A stretch of DNA of 64,000 nucleotides, taken from Hartmannibacter diazotrophicus (GTDB lineage: Bacteria > Pseudomonadota > Alphaproteobacteria > Rhizobiales > Pleomorphomonadaceae). Shown here one piece after another: positions 63,060 through 64,000 of the stretch. The stretch spans positions 3,907,501 to 3,971,500 of the forward strand of contig NZ_LT960614.1 in assembly GCF_900231165.1 (NCBI RefSeq). The letters are read 5' to 3'. Made by a program: the position numbers and the translations under genes. How positions within the stretch are numbered: position 1 is the first letter of the stretch; each line of letters begins with the position of its first letter. The notes beneath the pieces were generated by a model. The model saw nothing but the letters and a program-made list of their open reading frames with translations. It ran no database searches and was not told the origin of the DNA.

Positions 63060-64000
63060 ATGAATCGTCTGATCATTTCCGTTTCTGTTGCCACGATTGC
63101 CGCCGTCGCGCTCGCCCAGCCGAGTGCCCATGCCGCGCCCGGTGCCGTCATGTCGCCGGTCGCGCTGCAAACGCCGATCGAGCCGGTCACCGATCCGGTT
63201 CCCCAGGACGGCGTCGCCCTTGCGATCGACAATTACCTCACGGATCTGACCGCGGACCCGGCCGGCACGAGCCGCTCGCTCGTCAAGGCGGTGACCGAGT
63301 TCTATGCCGCGCGCGCCAATGCGCCCGTGTGGACCGATCAGGGACGCATCACCGACCGGGGCCGTTCCGTGATCGCCACCATCCGGGACGCGAGCGAGGA
63401 CGGCATCGATCCGCGGCATTTCGATCTGCCGACGATCCCCGAAGACGCCGCGATGCCGACGTCCAACTGGGCGACCGCCGAGATCGACGTCAAGCTGACC
63501 GTCGCGGTGCTCGACTATGCCAAGCGGGCCATGTCCGGCAGTGTCGCGCCGTCGCAGATCAGTGACATGATCACGCGCCGCCCGCCGCAGGTCGACCCGC
63601 AGGAAGCCCTGACCCGGCTGGCCGATGCGACCGATCCGGGCGCCGTGCTGGAAGCCTTCAATCCGCCTCAGGATGGTTTCCGCCGTCTCAGGGCCAAGCT
63701 GGCCGAGGTGCGCCAGCAGGATCGAGAGGCAACGCCGGTCACCGTGATCCCGGTCGGCCGCTCGCTGCATCCGGGCATGCGCGATGCCCGTGTCGCCCTC
63801 CTGCGCACCCGCCTCGGCGTGCCGGAGACCCAGGTCGATTCGGACATCTACGACAGCGAACTGGAAGCCGCCGTCCGCGCCTTCCAGCAGAGCAAGGGCC
63901 TGACCGCCGATGCCGTCGTCGGCCCGAATACCCTTGCCGTCCTCAACGGCGAGGCGCGCGACAAGGAATCCGAGATCATCGCCAACATGGAAATGTGGCG
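63060..64000 (+). CDS. L,D-transpeptidase family protein (3' end outside window)
   Basis: An open frame of at least 313 residues from ATG 63060, still open at the window end. Residues 1-26 are a signal peptide ending SAHAAP. The scaffold domain typical of YcbB/LdtD proteins follows (AVTEFYAARANAPVWTDQGRITDRGRSVIATIRDASEDGIDPRHFDLP), then a PG_binding_1-type segment (RVALLRTRLGVPE ... ELEAAVRAFQQSKGLTADAVVGPNTLAVLN). The YkuD catalytic domain with its Cys would lie beyond the window. It would form 3-3 cross-links in peptidoglycan. It lies 86 bases after the response regulator in the same direction. Confidence 0.92.
   Translation, partial: MNRLIISVSVATIAAVALAQPSAHAAPGAVMSPVALQTPIEPVTDPVPQDGVALAIDNYLTDLTADPAGTSRSLVKAVTEFYAARANAPVWTDQGRITDRGRSVIATIRDASEDGIDPRHFDLPTIPEDAAMPTSNWATAEIDVKLTVAVLDYAKRAMSGSVAPSQISDMITRRPPQVDPQEALTRLADATDPGAVLEAFNPPQDGFRRLRAKLAEVRQQDREATPVTVIPVGRSLHPGMRDARVALLRTRLGVPETQVDSDIYDSELEAAVRAFQQSKGLTADAVVGPNTLAVLNGEARDKESEIIANMEMW

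Overview
The window is high-GC chromosomal DNA of an alphaproteobacterium, most likely of the order Hyphomicrobiales (Rhizobiales). The signs are a split PntA (two alpha polypeptides plus PntB), a 43-residue aa3-type cytochrome oxidase subunit IV, RcdA (DUF1465) and TrcR (DUF1013) cell-cycle proteins with a perfect CtrA box, an alphaproteobacterial-type 6S RNA beside zapA, a Mur-type Fur repressor divergent from sitABCD, and DUF4164, DUF6455 and several DUF465/YdcH proteins. No tRNA, rRNA, CRISPR array or complete insertion sequence was seen. I do not assign a genus.

Layout. 0-0.8 kb: the 3' end of an A/T-richer accessory gene and a decayed copy of the 3' end of ymdB. 0.8-2.1 kb: a TetR repressor with three operator copies, divergent from an NAD(P)-binding reductase. 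2.1-6.2 kb: mur and the sitABCD manganese/iron importer. 6.2-8.6 kb: a GST, a YHS protein and an AraC regulator. 8.6-12.3 kb: ymdB, 5-formyl-THF cyclo-ligase, a Glyoxalase_8-type protein, terC and a DUF465 protein. 12.4-14.2 kb: an OxyR-like regulator without the sensor cysteines but with an OxyR-type operator, then a periplasmic phytochelatin-synthase-like protease. 14.4-18.1 kb: accessory genes, including an unknown 327-aa protein, a HEPN-like protein, a YcaQ-type DNA glycosylase and an SRPBCC protein bracketed by a 23-bp direct repeat. 18.4-25.2 kb: 6S RNA, zapA, DUF4164 and the tkt-gap-(frameshifted gene)-pgk glycolytic cluster.

25.4-36 kb holds membrane and envelope functions: ExoD, an orphan Bug solute receptor, L31, a K+/H+ antiporter, an ABC exporter, a MotA/OmpA-type ion-channel pair and an inositol-phosphatase-like enzyme. 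36-43.3 kb holds regulation: a GGDEF-EAL protein, a Sel1-repeat protein, a ThiE-like protein, then rcdA and trcR. Between rcdA and trcR lie two CtrA-type boxes and a likely unannotated small RNA. 43.7-51.5 kb: OpgC, an acyl-CoA synthetase, two more DUF465 proteins, purEK, rpsU and a TPR lipoprotein. 51.6-55.2 kb: pntAB and CoxIV. 55.4-64 kb: an ABC1 kinase, a Doc/AbrB toxin-antitoxin pair with a perfect operator palindrome, a YkgJ Fe-S-type protein, a HODM-like hemoprotein, PepF, a sigma-54 response regulator and the start of an L,D-transpeptidase.

The most promising lead is the 41.48-41.70 kb segment: a candidate CtrA-controlled small RNA with C-rich loops between the cell-cycle genes rcdA and trcR. 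Secondary leads are the cysteine-less OxyR with its intact operator, the accessory segment between 6S RNA and ygfA, and the one-base frameshift between gap and pgk.
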